64,000 nt of DNA from positions 7,564,001 to 7,628,000 of the forward strand of contig NZ_JACHNE010000001.1 of the NCBI RefSeq assembly GCF_014205255.1. The letters are read 5' to 3'. Origin of the DNA: Streptomyces caelestis. Lineage in GTDB: Bacteria; Actinomycetota; Actinomycetes; Streptomycetales; Streptomycetaceae. The notes under the pieces were generated by a model that was given only the letters and a program-made list of their open reading frames with translations, did no database searches and was not told the DNA's origin. A program made the translations under genes and the position numbers. Shown one piece after another: positions 9,332 through 16,948 of the stretch; position 1 is the first letter of the stretch, and each line of letters starts with the position of its first letter.

Positions 9332-9346
9332 AAAAGTCTGACTTTT
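9332..9346. promoter_or_regulatory. Perfect AT-rich palindrome upstream of tkt (candidate operator)
   Basis: AAAAGTC-T-GACTTTT is a perfect 7 bp inverted repeat around one central base, in the 156 bp space between the tkt start (9279, leftward) and the AraC-type gene (9436, rightward). Being AT-rich in a very GC-rich genome, it stands out. Position fits an operator for the pentose-phosphate operon, the divergent regulator, or both; the binding protein is unknown. Confidence 0.5.
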
Positions 9347-9435
9347 TCGACGGAAGGTCACCGTGTGTCAGCCTGTGGTGAAAGTGGGACACCCACAGGC
9401 GGCGCGGCACACGAGCGGGGCGGTACGAGGGAGAC

Positions 9436-10332
9436 ATGGCAGACACAGCGGACAGAAGCATCCAAGGCGGTGACGGGATCAGAACGTTCCCCTTCCCGGT
9501 CGAGTTGAGTGTCGGCGGCGTCGGCATGCAGGTCGGCCCGATGGGGACCGGCCGCACCTGGCACGCCGACGCGCCCCTGGAGCGCGTGCACCGCATCGAC
9601 TTCCACGTCGTGCTGCTGTTCGGCGAGGGCCCGGTCCGGCACATGGTCGACTTCACCGAGTACGAGGCCGCGGCCGGGGACCTGCTGTGGATCCGCCCGG
9701 GGCAGGTCCACCGCTTCTCCCGCACGAGCGAGTACCGCGGAACGGTGCTGACCATGCAGCCGGGCTTCCTGCCCCGCGCGACCGTGGAGGCCACCGGCCT
9801 GTACCGCTACGACCTGCCGCCGCTGCTGCGCCCCGACGCGGCCCAACTCGCCGGTCTGCGCGACTCGCTGGGCCAGCTGCGACGCGAGTACGAGGACACC
9901 GACACGCTGCCGCTGAGCCTGCACACCGCCGTCCTTCAGCACTCGCTGACGGCGTTCCTGCTGCGGCTCGCCCATCTCGCCGCCAGTTCGGCGGAGTCGG
10001 TACGACAGCCGTCCGACTCCACCTTCACCCTCTTCCGGCAAGCCGTGGAGAAGGACTTCGCCACCAACCACAGTGTCAGCGCCTACGCCGACGCGCTCGG
10101 TTACTCCCGCCGCACCTTGGTCCGCGCGGTCCGCGCCGCGACCGGCGACACCCCCAAGGCCTTCATCGGCAAGCGCGTGGTCCTGGAGGCCAAACGCCTC
10201 CTCGCCCACACCGACCTGCCGATCGGCCGGGTCGGCGCGGCGGTCGGCTTCCCTGACGCGGCGAACTTCTCCAAGTTCTTCCACCAGCACACGGACCTGA
10301 CGCCGGCGGCGTTCCGGGCGGAACTGCGCTGA
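9436..10332 (+). CDS. AraC family transcriptional regulator
   Basis: A 298-residue DNA-binding regulator. The N-terminal half is cupin-like: HRIDFHVVLLFGEGP then YEAAAGDLLWIRPGQVHRFS, the sugar- or effector-binding fold of AraC proteins. The C-terminal domain from about residue 197 has two helix-turn-helix units, the second containing GRVGAAVGFPDAANFSKFFH and ending TPAAFRAELR. It is transcribed divergently from tkt across a shared 156 bp region holding the palindrome at 9332, so it could control the pentose-phosphate operon; no direct evidence. The ATG has a GAGGGAG site just upstream. A strong terminator follows the stop. Confidence 0.9.
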   Translation: MADTADRSIQGGDGIRTFPFPVELSVGGVGMQVGPMGTGRTWHADAPLERVHRIDFHVVLLFGEGPVRHMVDFTEYEAAAGDLLWIRPGQVHRFSRTSEYRGTVLTMQPGFLPRATVEATGLYRYDLPPLLRPDAAQLAGLRDSLGQLRREYEDTDTLPLSLHTAVLQHSLTAFLLRLAHLAASSAESVRQPSDSTFTLFRQAVEKDFATNHSVSAYADALGYSRRTLVRAVRAATGDTPKAFIGKRVVLEAKRLLAHTDLPIGRVGAAVGFPDAANFSKFFHQHTDLTPAAFRAELR

Positions 10333-10339
10333 CGGCAGC

Positions 10340-10375
10340 GGAAAAGGGCCCCACGCGCGCGTGGAGCCCTTTTCC
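10340..10375. terminator. Bidirectional hairpin terminator
   Basis: Left arm GGAAAAGGGC (10340-10349) pairs with GCCCTTTTCC (10366-10375), with an inner CCACGC/GCGTGG stem. The A- and T-rich outer arms give a U-tract in either direction. It sits between the convergent AraC-type gene and the GH16 gene. Confidence 0.88.
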
Positions 10376-10392
10376 GGAGGCGACGTGCGGCC

Positions 10393-11787
10393 TCAGCGCC
10401 CGAAGGTGAACCAGTTGACGTTCACGAAGTCCGCCGGCTGCCCGCTGGTGAAGGTCAGATACACGTCGTGGGTACCCGTCACGGAGCTGATGTTCGCCGG
10501 GATCGTCCGCCACGACTGCCAGCCGCCGGTGTCGCCCACCGCGAAACTCCCGACGGGCGCGTTGCTCCGGCTGTCCAGCCGCACCTCGACCAGTCCGCTG
10601 ACGCCGCCCGCCGCACCGCTCGCGACCCGGGCGCTGAACTGCCGGGCGGGCGTGGAGCCGAAGTCGACGCCCTTGAAGTACAGCCAGTCACCGCCCGCCA
10701 GGGAGCCGACGTTCCGGCCGCCGCCGGAGTCGGACGTCGTCTCGGTGCTGACCCCGGACTGGCCGTCGTAGGACTCGGCCTGGATGGTGGCGTAGGCGTC
10801 GCGGTTGCCGGTCGGGGGAGGCGTGGTGCCGCCGCCGGACGACAGTACCTGGACGTAGTCGACGACCATGGGGTGGCCGGGTTGCGTCCCCGCGTCCGGG
10901 CCGCCGCCGAACGCGTCCGGGAAGCCGCCGCCCATCGCGACGTTCAGGATGATGAAGAAGCCGTGGTCCGTGGCGTTGCGCCAGGTCGTCGCGTCGACCT
11001 GATTGGCGCGCACGGTGTGGAAGTTGACGCCGTCGAGGTAGAAGCGGATCTCCTCGACGCTCGTCGAGCGGTCCCACTCCATCCGGTAGGTGTGGAAGCC
11101 GGCCTGGCAGGTGGTGCCCTGGCAGGCGGTCGAACTGCCGATGCCGCTGGTCTCGTTGCAGGGGCCGCCCGGGGAGGTTCCGCAGTGCATCGTCGCGAAC
11201 ACCGTGTTCTGGCCCTGGGTGTTCTCCATGATGTCCAGCTCGCCGACGCCCGGCCAGTTCCAGTAGTTGCCGCGGTAGGGGGCGCCGAGCATCCAGAACG
11301 CGGGCCAGTAGCCCTTGGCCGCGGCCCCGGTGACGTTCGGCACCTGGATGCGCGACTCCACGCGCAGTTTGCCGCCGGCCGGGGGCTGGAAGTCGGTGCG
11401 GTTGGTCTCGATGCGGCCGGAGGTCCAGTTGCCGGCACCGTCTCGCCGGGGGGTGATGCGCAGATTGCCGTTGCCGTCGAGCGAGACGTTGTCGGTGCTG
11501 CTCGTCATCGTCTCGATCTCGCCGGTGCCCCAGTTGGCGGGGCCGCCCGAATAGCCCTTGCCGGTCGCGTACTGCCAGTTGGACGTGTTGACGCCGCTGC
11601 CGGCCGGGCCGTTGAAGTCGTCCAGGAAGACCTGGTTCCAGCCCGACGGGGGCGGCGGCGCGGAGGCGCTCGCGGAGGGAGTCGCGGCGGTGGCGGCGAC
11701 CGCGGCGAGGCCGAGTGTGCTGAGGACGGCGACGAACGCCCGCCGCAAGGGGCGCCGTACGCGGGGTCTGCCGGAGGTGTCACTCAT
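10393..11787 (-). CDS. Secreted GH16 beta-glucanase (laminarinase-like) with C-terminal CBM6
   Basis: A 464-residue secreted enzyme. Residues 1-41 form an Arg-rich n-region (RPRVRRPLRR), a hydrophobic core and an Ala-rich cleavage region, that is a Sec or Tat-like signal peptide. The GH16 domain (about 45-310) has the retaining-glucanase motif GELDIMEN with its two catalytic Glu residues, typical of endo-1,3-beta-glucanases. A Gly/Thr/Pro linker (SSGGGTTPPPTG) leads to a C-terminal CBM6-type carbohydrate-binding domain starting AYATIQAESYD and ending VNVNWFTFGR. It probably attacks fungal or plant beta-1,3-glucan outside the cell. A GC-centred palindrome 45 bp upstream is a likely sugar-responsive operator. 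Monocistronic. Confidence 0.94.
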   Translation of the reverse strand: MSDTSGRPRVRRPLRRAFVAVLSTLGLAAVAATAATPSASASAPPPPSGWNQVFLDDFNGPAGSGVNTSNWQYATGKGYSGGPANWGTGEIETMTSSTDNVSLDGNGNLRITPRRDGAGNWTSGRIETNRTDFQPPAGGKLRVESRIQVPNVTGAAAKGYWPAFWMLGAPYRGNYWNWPGVGELDIMENTQGQNTVFATMHCGTSPGGPCNETSGIGSSTACQGTTCQAGFHTYRMEWDRSTSVEEIRFYLDGVNFHTVRANQVDATTWRNATDHGFFIILNVAMGGGFPDAFGGGPDAGTQPGHPMVVDYVQVLSSGGGTTPPPTGNRDAYATIQAESYDGQSGVSTETTSDSGGGRNVGSLAGGDWLYFKGVDFGSTPARQFSARVASGAAGGVSGLVEVRLDSRSNAPVGSFAVGDTGGWQSWRTIPANISSVTGTHDVYLTFTSGQPADFVNVNWFTFGR

Positions 11788-11831
11788 GTGGGGATGCCTC
11801 TCGGATACGGGTGCGGGAGGGTGAGAGCGAC

Positions 11832-11845
11832 TGAGAGCGCTCTCA
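11832..11845. promoter_or_regulatory. LacI-family-type operator upstream of the GH16 gene
   Basis: TGAGAGCGCTCTCA is a perfect 14 bp palindrome with the central CGCG/GCGC core typical of LacI/GalR-family operators; the Streptomyces CebR site is close to TGGGAGCGCTCCCA. It lies 45 bp upstream of the GH16 start codon, a repressor position. No LacI-family gene occurs in the window, so a regulator acting in trans is inferred. Confidence 0.75.
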
Positions 11846-12027
11846 AAGTGCCGTCAATGTGCTCCACGCCACCCGGGTCGTCAAGAGGTGAAACCGGGAA
11901 AAGTGCGGGGCGGTCGATGCGTGCACGTCCTGAACGGGCTCTGCCGGCCGGGATGTTGCGGGCATGACGGAGGGGCGGGCCGTGGGGTGCCCGTCCCTCG
12001 TGCGGTGGGTGCCGATGACACCAGTCG

Positions 12028-12288
12028 TCAGGAGTCGGCGTCATCCCGGGCCGGCCGGGCCTTCGGGTCGATGCCCCACTTCTTGACGTACCAGTGCAGC
12101 ACGTCGTCGACGATCAGCACCAGGACGATGCCCACCGCCAAGGTCCACTCGGGAAGCCCGGCCAAGGCGGCGACGAGACCCGTCAGCCCCGCGAGGACGA
12201 GCAGGAGAAGCAGCCGCAGCACGTGCTGCCACCCGGTGTGCCGCGCCAGCCACCGTGCCCACCGCCGAGCCCTTCCCGACCGCACCAT
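12028..12288 (-). CDS. Small two-helix membrane protein of unknown function
   Basis: An 86-residue protein not recognised by name. After a basic N-terminus (RSGRARRWARW) come two hydrophobic stretches: about residues 23-44, starting VLRLLLLLVLAGLTG, and about 49-66, starting LAVGIVLVLIVDDVL. The polar C-terminal tail starts HWYVKKWGIDPKARP. This predicts an inner-membrane hairpin. The ATG at 12288 has a GGGGG-rich site about 10 bp upstream. It is divergent from the SRPBCC gene. The frame stays open much further upstream, but that part is antisense to the SRPBCC gene and is rejected. Confidence 0.65.
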   Translation of the reverse strand: MVRSGRARRWARWLARHTGWQHVLRLLLLLVLAGLTGLVAALAGLPEWTLAVGIVLVLIVDDVLHWYVKKWGIDPKARPARDDADS

Positions 12289-12456
12289 CGCCGATACCCC
12301 CGTCTCAGGCGTTGTGGAGCTCTGCCGGGTTCGACTTCCGGCGGGCCGCGACGGTTGCCCGAGAGGGCCTGGCTCGCGCCGTGCTGTTGAACAGGTGATA
12401 CGGGGGCACTCGGGCTGGACGACGGACAAACCGGTCGAGGCAGCAGGGAGGCATCC

Positions 12457-12957
12457 GTGGCCGTTCGCCATCACCTGATCCGAGTCCGCCCGCGTGACGT
12501 GTGGGCCGTCCTCGCCGACGGAAACCGCTACGCGGAGTGGGTGGTGGGAACCTCCGAATCCCACCCGGTGCGCGGACAGTGGCCGCGCGTGGACGCGGCG
12601 CTCCGCTACCAGGTCCGGCTCGGCCCCGTGCGGCTGGACAACGAGACGGTCGTCCGCTACTGCGAGGAGGGCACCCGGCTGGAGCTGGAGGCCAACGCCG
12701 GCGCGCTGGGCACGGCACGTATCGCGATCGAGCTGCGGTCCTGGGGCGAGCACTGCCTGGTCATCGTGGACGAACACCCCTTGCGGGGAGCGGGCGGCCG
12801 GATGCACAACGTCGGCTTCGAGGCGCTGATCCAGCTGCGCCACCGCGCCATGCTGGCCCGGCTGGCGAGGCTGTGCGAGAACGAGGCAGGGGGCGACCGC
12901 CGCCCCCTGGGGCAAGTGGCGGTGGCGTCCGGCGGGGACGGTGCCGGCCATGCCTGA
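12457..12957 (+). CDS. SRPBCC (START/Bet v1-like) family protein
   Basis: A 166-residue protein of the polyketide-cyclase/SRPBCC fold: an N-terminal strand MAVRHHLIRVRPRDVWAVLAD, the typical helix segment NRYAEWVVGT, and a C-terminal long helix LIQLRHRAMLARLARLCEN. Such proteins bind hydrophobic ligands; the ligand is unknown. The GTG start has a GGGAGG site 6 bp upstream. Its end overlaps the phytoene-desaturase-like gene by 8 bp, so the two are co-translated, and a companion role in isoprenoid or lipid handling is plausible. That link is positional inference. Confidence 0.82.
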   Translation: MAVRHHLIRVRPRDVWAVLADGNRYAEWVVGTSESHPVRGQWPRVDAALRYQVRLGPVRLDNETVVRYCEEGTRLELEANAGALGTARIAIELRSWGEHCLVIVDEHPLRGAGGRMHNVGFEALIQLRHRAMLARLARLCENEAGGDRRPLGQVAVASGGDGAGHA

Positions 12958-14569
12958 CGCCGTCGTGATCGGCGCCGGCCCCAACGGCCTGGTGGCGGCC
13001 AACCTGCTGGCGGACGCCGGCTGGAGCGTCGAGGTGCTGGAGGAGCAGCCGGAACCGGGCGGTGCGGTGCGCCACGACCAAGGCGTCGACCCCGCCTTCG
13101 TCAACGACCTGTTCAGCTCCTTCTACCCCCTCGCCGCCGCCTCGCCCGTGCTGGCCGCGCTGCGCCTTCAGGACCACGGGCTGCGGTGGAGCCACGCGCC
13201 CAGCGTGCTGGCGCATCCCCTCACCGACGGCAGCTGTGCCGTCCTGGACCGGAACCCCGACACGACCGCGGCGTCCCTGGAGGCCTTCGCGCCGGGCGAC
13301 GGCGAGGCCTGGCAGCGGCTGCACGCCGTGTGGCAGCGCCTGCGGCCCGACCTCCTGGACGCCCTGTTCACCCCGTTCCCGCCCGTCCGAGCGGCGGCGC
13401 GGCTGGCACTGCGGCTGCGAGCGGCGGGCGGACTGCGCATGGCCCGCTCCATGATGCTGCCGGTGCGCCGCATGGGCGAGGAGGAGTTCCGCGGCCAGGG
13501 CGGCCGGCTGCTGCTGGCCGGCAACGCCCTGCACGCCGACCTCGCCCCCGAATCGGCGGGCAGCGGCGGCTTCGGCTGGCTGTTGACCATGCTGGGGCAG
13601 ACGTACGGCTTCCCGGTCCCGGTCGGCGGCTCCGGCGCGCTGACCAGCGCCCTGGTCCGGCGCCTGGAGGCCCGGGGCGGCCGGGTGCGCTGCGGCCGGC
13701 GCGTCGAGCGGATCGTCGTCCGCGGCGGGCGGGCCGTCGGCGTGCGGACGGCGTCCGGCGACGCGGTCGCGGCACGCCGGGCGGTCCTGGCCGACGTGTC
13801 GGTGCCCGCCCTGTACGGCGAGCTCGTCGCAGCCGAGCACCTGCCCGCGCAGCTCCTCGACGACCTGCGGCGCTTCCAGTGGGACTTCGCCACCTTCAAG
13901 GTCGACTGGGCGCTCGACGGCCCGGCGCCCTGGCAGGCCGAACAGGCGTCCCGGGCCGGCACCGTGCACCTCGCCGACGGCCTGGACGAACTCACCCGCT
14001 TCGCCGCGCAGATCGCCATGCGGCAGGTCCCGGACCGGCCCTTCCTGCTGTTCGGCCAGATGACCACCGCCGACGCCACCCGCTCTCCGCAGGGCACGGA
14101 ATCCGCCTGGGCCTACACCCATGTCCCCCACGAGATCGCCGCGGACGCCGCCGACGAGGGCATCACCGGCCGCTGGGGCACCAAGGACCAGGAACTCATG
14201 GCCGACCGGGTCGAACGCCAGGTGGAACGGTTCGCGCCCGGCTTCCGCTCCCTGGTCCGCGCCCGCCGTGTGCTGGCGCCCCCGACCCTGGAGGCGCTCG
14301 ACGGCAATCTGGCCGGCGGGGCCATCAACGGAGGGACCACCGCCCTGCACCAGCAGCTCGTGTTCCGGCCCGTGCCCGGCACCGGACGCCCGGAGACCCC
14401 GGTGCCCGGCCTCTTCCTGGCCTCCTCCGGCGCTCACCCGGGCGGCGGGGTGCACGGCGCGCCCGGAGCCAACGCCGCACGGGCCGCACTGCGCCGCCAC
14501 CGGCCTCCCGGCCTCGCCGGCGCCCAACGGCTGCTGACCCGCCGCGACCGCACCGGAACCAAGCGCTGA
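12950..14569 (+). CDS. FAD-dependent oxidoreductase of the phytoene desaturase / CrtI-like family
   Basis: A 539-residue flavoprotein. It has an N-terminal FAD fold VVIGAGPNGLVAANLLADAG (residues 5-24), then VEVLEEQPEPGGAVR, and a C-terminal FAD-closing motif GLFLASSGAHPGGGVHGAPG typical of CrtI/retinol-saturase proteins. Length is normal. The ATG at 12950 overlaps the SRPBCC gene and is preferred over a GTG nine bases upstream because it starts right at the Rossmann strand. Although CrtI-like, no phytoene synthase or GGPP synthase lies nearby, so a carotenoid role is not supported; an unknown redox reaction on a lipid or isoprenoid is likelier. Confidence 0.87.
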   Translation: MPDAVVIGAGPNGLVAANLLADAGWSVEVLEEQPEPGGAVRHDQGVDPAFVNDLFSSFYPLAAASPVLAALRLQDHGLRWSHAPSVLAHPLTDGSCAVLDRNPDTTAASLEAFAPGDGEAWQRLHAVWQRLRPDLLDALFTPFPPVRAAARLALRLRAAGGLRMARSMMLPVRRMGEEEFRGQGGRLLLAGNALHADLAPESAGSGGFGWLLTMLGQTYGFPVPVGGSGALTSALVRRLEARGGRVRCGRRVERIVVRGGRAVGVRTASGDAVAARRAVLADVSVPALYGELVAAEHLPAQLLDDLRRFQWDFATFKVDWALDGPAPWQAEQASRAGTVHLADGLDELTRFAAQIAMRQVPDRPFLLFGQMTTADATRSPQGTESAWAYTHVPHEIAADAADEGITGRWGTKDQELMADRVERQVERFAPGFRSLVRARRVLAPPTLEALDGNLAGGAINGGTTALHQQLVFRPVPGTGRPETPVPGLFLASSGAHPGGGVHGAPGANAARAALRRHRPPGLAGAQRLLTRRDRTGTKR

Positions 14570-14693
14570 TCTCCGGTGCCCAGGGCCGGCCCAGGACCCG
14601 GGCACCTGTACGCGGGCGAGAGAAGGAAGCCGTACGAGGCCAGGACGGGAAGCGACCGGCGAGGCGCTTCCGGGGCGGAAGGCAGGGCAGCCC

Positions 14694-15570
14694 ATGCGCA
14701 CCAGCCCGCTCGCCGAGGGCACGGTCGTCGTCACCGGAGCCGCCCGTGGGCTGGGCGCGGCACTGGCGCAGCAGATCGCCCGGCGCGGCGCCCGGACGGC
14801 GCTCCTCGGCCACGAGAAGGACGCCCTGGACGCGGTGGCCGCCTCCCTGCCGGGCCCGGCCCCGGCCGTGGAGGTCGACGTCACCGATCCCGGCGCACTG
14901 GACGCCGCGGCGCGCACGGTGCGGTCGGGCCTCGGGCGCCCGTCGGTCGTGGTGGCGAACGCGGGCATCTCCGCGGGCGGCATGTTCCTCGACTCGGACC
15001 CGGCCGCCTGGCGCCGGGTGATCGAGGTCAACCTCACCGGCAGCGCCCACACGGCCCGGTTCCTGCCGGACCTGCTCGCCACGGCCGGCTACTTCCTCCA
15101 GGTCGCCTCCATGGCCTCGATCGGCGCCGCCCCGCTGATGAGCGCCTACTGTGCCTCCAAGGCCGGCGTCGAGGCCTTCGCGCACGCCCTGCGGGCGGAG
15201 GTGGCGCACCGGGGGGTCGGGGTGGGCATCGCCTACCCCAGCTGGACGGACACCGACATGATCCGCGACGCCGACCGGTACGCCGTCCTGCGGGAACTGC
15301 GCGCGCATGCCCCCACCGGTGCGCCGGGTGTACCCCGTGGACACGGTCGCCGCCCGCCTGGTCCGGGGCGTGGAGCGCCGCCGTACCGCCGTGTACGCGC
15401 CGGGGTGGCTGCGGCCGGCCCAGCCGGTGCGCGCGGCCCTGCCGACCGTGGTGCTGCGCGTGTCGCGCCACGAGCTGCCCCGCCTGGAGGCCGCTGACCC
15501 GGTCCGCTGCACCGGGCCACTGGGCGCCGGTGGCCTGGCCGACCGCGCGGCGTCCAGGCCGGAGCCCTGA
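14694..15570 (+). pseudogene. SDR family oxidoreductase interrupted by a frameshift near 15305
   Basis: The first frame from ATG 14694 gives a short-chain dehydrogenase: VVVTGAARGLGAALAQQIA (NAD(P) motif), VVANAGISAGG and the active-site YCASKAG. After about residue 204 (RELRAHAP) it degenerates into low-complexity Pro/Arg/Gly up to a stop at 15497. From 15307 another frame continues with plausible family sequence, MPPPVRRVYPVDTVAARLV through to EAADPVRCTGPLG, stopping at 15570. The join is near the alternating CG/GCATG tract around 15300-15308; the net change is +1 (or -2). Restored length would be about 292 residues, normal for this SDR class. It may be a real inactivating mutation, programmed, or an assembly error. 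Confidence 0.8.
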
Positions 15571-15645
15571 CGCCGGGCGCGGCCCCCGGCGGTCGCCCGG
15601 CCGGCGCGCCGGGCCGTTGTCAGACCCTCCTGCGATCCTCACGGC

Positions 15646-16101
15646 ATGGACGTCACCTTGCAGCTGACCATCGACTGCGCCGACCCGGCGAAGCTCGTGA
15701 CCTTCTGGTCCGAGGCCCTCGGATACGTGCCCGAGCCGGCCCCCGGCGGGCACCCCACCTGGCGGGCCTACTGGGAGGACATGGGGGTGCCCGAGGAGGA
15801 ACTGACCGAGGGAGTGGGGGAGACCCCCGAATCGATCGTCGACCCGGAGGGGCAGGGGCCCCGCATCTGGTTCCAGCGGGTACCGGAGGGCAAGACCGCC
15901 AAGAACCGGGTGCATCTCGACCTCAAGGTCGGCGGCGGCCGGGGCGTACCCCTGCCGGAGCGCACCCGGAGAATCACGGCGAAGGTGGACCGGCTGACCG
16001 CGACCGGCGCGACCATGCTGCGGATCATGGACGAGCCGGACATGGACTACTACGGGGTCGTGCTGCGGGACCCGGAGGACAACGAGTTCTGCGTGGCCTG
16101 A
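15646..16101 (+). CDS. VOC (glyoxalase/bleomycin-resistance-like) family protein
   Basis: A 151-residue protein of the vicinal-oxygen-chelate fold, with two beta-alpha-beta halves. The N-terminal half has TIDCADPAKLVTFWSEALGY and the C-terminal half ends YYGVVLRDPEDNEFCVA, the characteristic closing strand. A middle segment (VHLDLKV) supplies a metal-ligand-like His. These proteins bind metal or small molecules; the substrate is unknown. It stands alone between the frameshifted SDR and a convergent IclR gene. Confidence 0.85.
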   Translation: MDVTLQLTIDCADPAKLVTFWSEALGYVPEPAPGGHPTWRAYWEDMGVPEEELTEGVGETPESIVDPEGQGPRIWFQRVPEGKTAKNRVHLDLKVGGGRGVPLPERTRRITAKVDRLTATGATMLRIMDEPDMDYYGVVLRDPEDNEFCVA

Positions 16102-16156
16102 GTGTCACCGACCGTTTCACGAAGAGCTCTGCCGGGCACCGGCTGAGCCCGCCGCT

Positions 16157-16948
16157 TCAGGCCCGCTCCGGCCGCCACCCCAGGGCCCGTGAGATCCCGC
16201 GCGCCGCCACCCGTACCGCCGGGACCAGCACCGGCACCTGGGCGTCGGCGTGCGGCACCACGATGGACACGGCGGCGGCCACCGAGCCGTCCGCCGTGCG
16301 CACCGGCGCGGCCACCGACAGGGCGTCCGCCGTGATCTGACGGTCGCTCACCGCGACACCGGTCCGGCGCACTTCGGCGAGTTCCCGCCGCAGCCGCGCC
16401 GGGTCGGTGATCGTGTACGGCGTGAAGGAGGCGAGTGCGCCCGCGCAGTACTCCTCCTGGGACTCCGGGTCCCCGTGGGCCAGCAGGGCGAGCCCGACCC
16501 CGGTGGCGTGCAGCGGCCAGCGCGCGCCGACGCGGATGTGCACGCCGACCGCCGACCGCCCCGACAGCCACTCGATGTAGACGACGTCCGAGCCGTCCCG
16601 CACCGCCAGCTGCACGTTCTCGTGCGTCGCCTCGTACAGGTCCTCCAGGTACGGCAGCGCGATCTGCCGCAGGGCGAGGCCGCGCGGCGCCAGGGCGGCG
16701 ATCTCCCAGAGCCGGAGCCCGACGTGGTAGACGCCGGACTCGTCCCGTTCCAGGGCACCCCACTCCGTGAGCGCGCCCACCAGCCGGTGCGCGGTGGTCA
16801 GGCTCAGCCCGGCCCGCCGGCTGATGTCCGTCAGGCACAGGGCCGGGTGCTCGTGGTCGAAGGCCGCGAGGACGGACAGCAGCCGGTCGGTCGCCGTGGG
16901 CGCGCCCCCTGTGCCGGGGGAGCCGAGAACGCGGGGCAGAGCGGTCAT
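16157..16948 (-). CDS. IclR family transcriptional regulator
   Basis: A 263-residue regulator with an N-terminal winged helix (ATDRLLSVLAAFDHEHPALC, then LTDISRRAGLSLTTAHRLVG) and a C-terminal IclR effector domain containing HENVQLAVRDGSDVVYIE and GVALLAHGDPESQEEY-like segments. Its ATG at 16948 overlaps the stop of the upstream secreted hydrolase gene as ATGA, so it lies in the same operon as the hydrolase and the MFS transporter. IclR proteins often respond to aromatic or sugar acids, which fits the hydroxycinnamate-type genes next door. The ligand is inferred. Confidence 0.92.
   Translation of the reverse strand: MTALPRVLGSPGTGGAPTATDRLLSVLAAFDHEHPALCLTDISRRAGLSLTTAHRLVGALTEWGALERDESGVYHVGLRLWEIAALAPRGLALRQIALPYLEDLYEATHENVQLAVRDGSDVVYIEWLSGRSAVGVHIRVGARWPLHATGVGLALLAHGDPESQEEYCAGALASFTPYTITDPARLRRELAEVRRTGVAVSDRQITADALSVAAPVRTADGSVAAAVSIVVPHADAQVPVLVPAVRVAARGISRALGWRPERA

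Noticed and set aside
12950..15570. A carotenoid biosynthesis cluster
   Set aside because: Only a CrtI-like oxidoreductase is present; no phytoene synthase, GGPP synthase or lycopene cyclase is found nearby.
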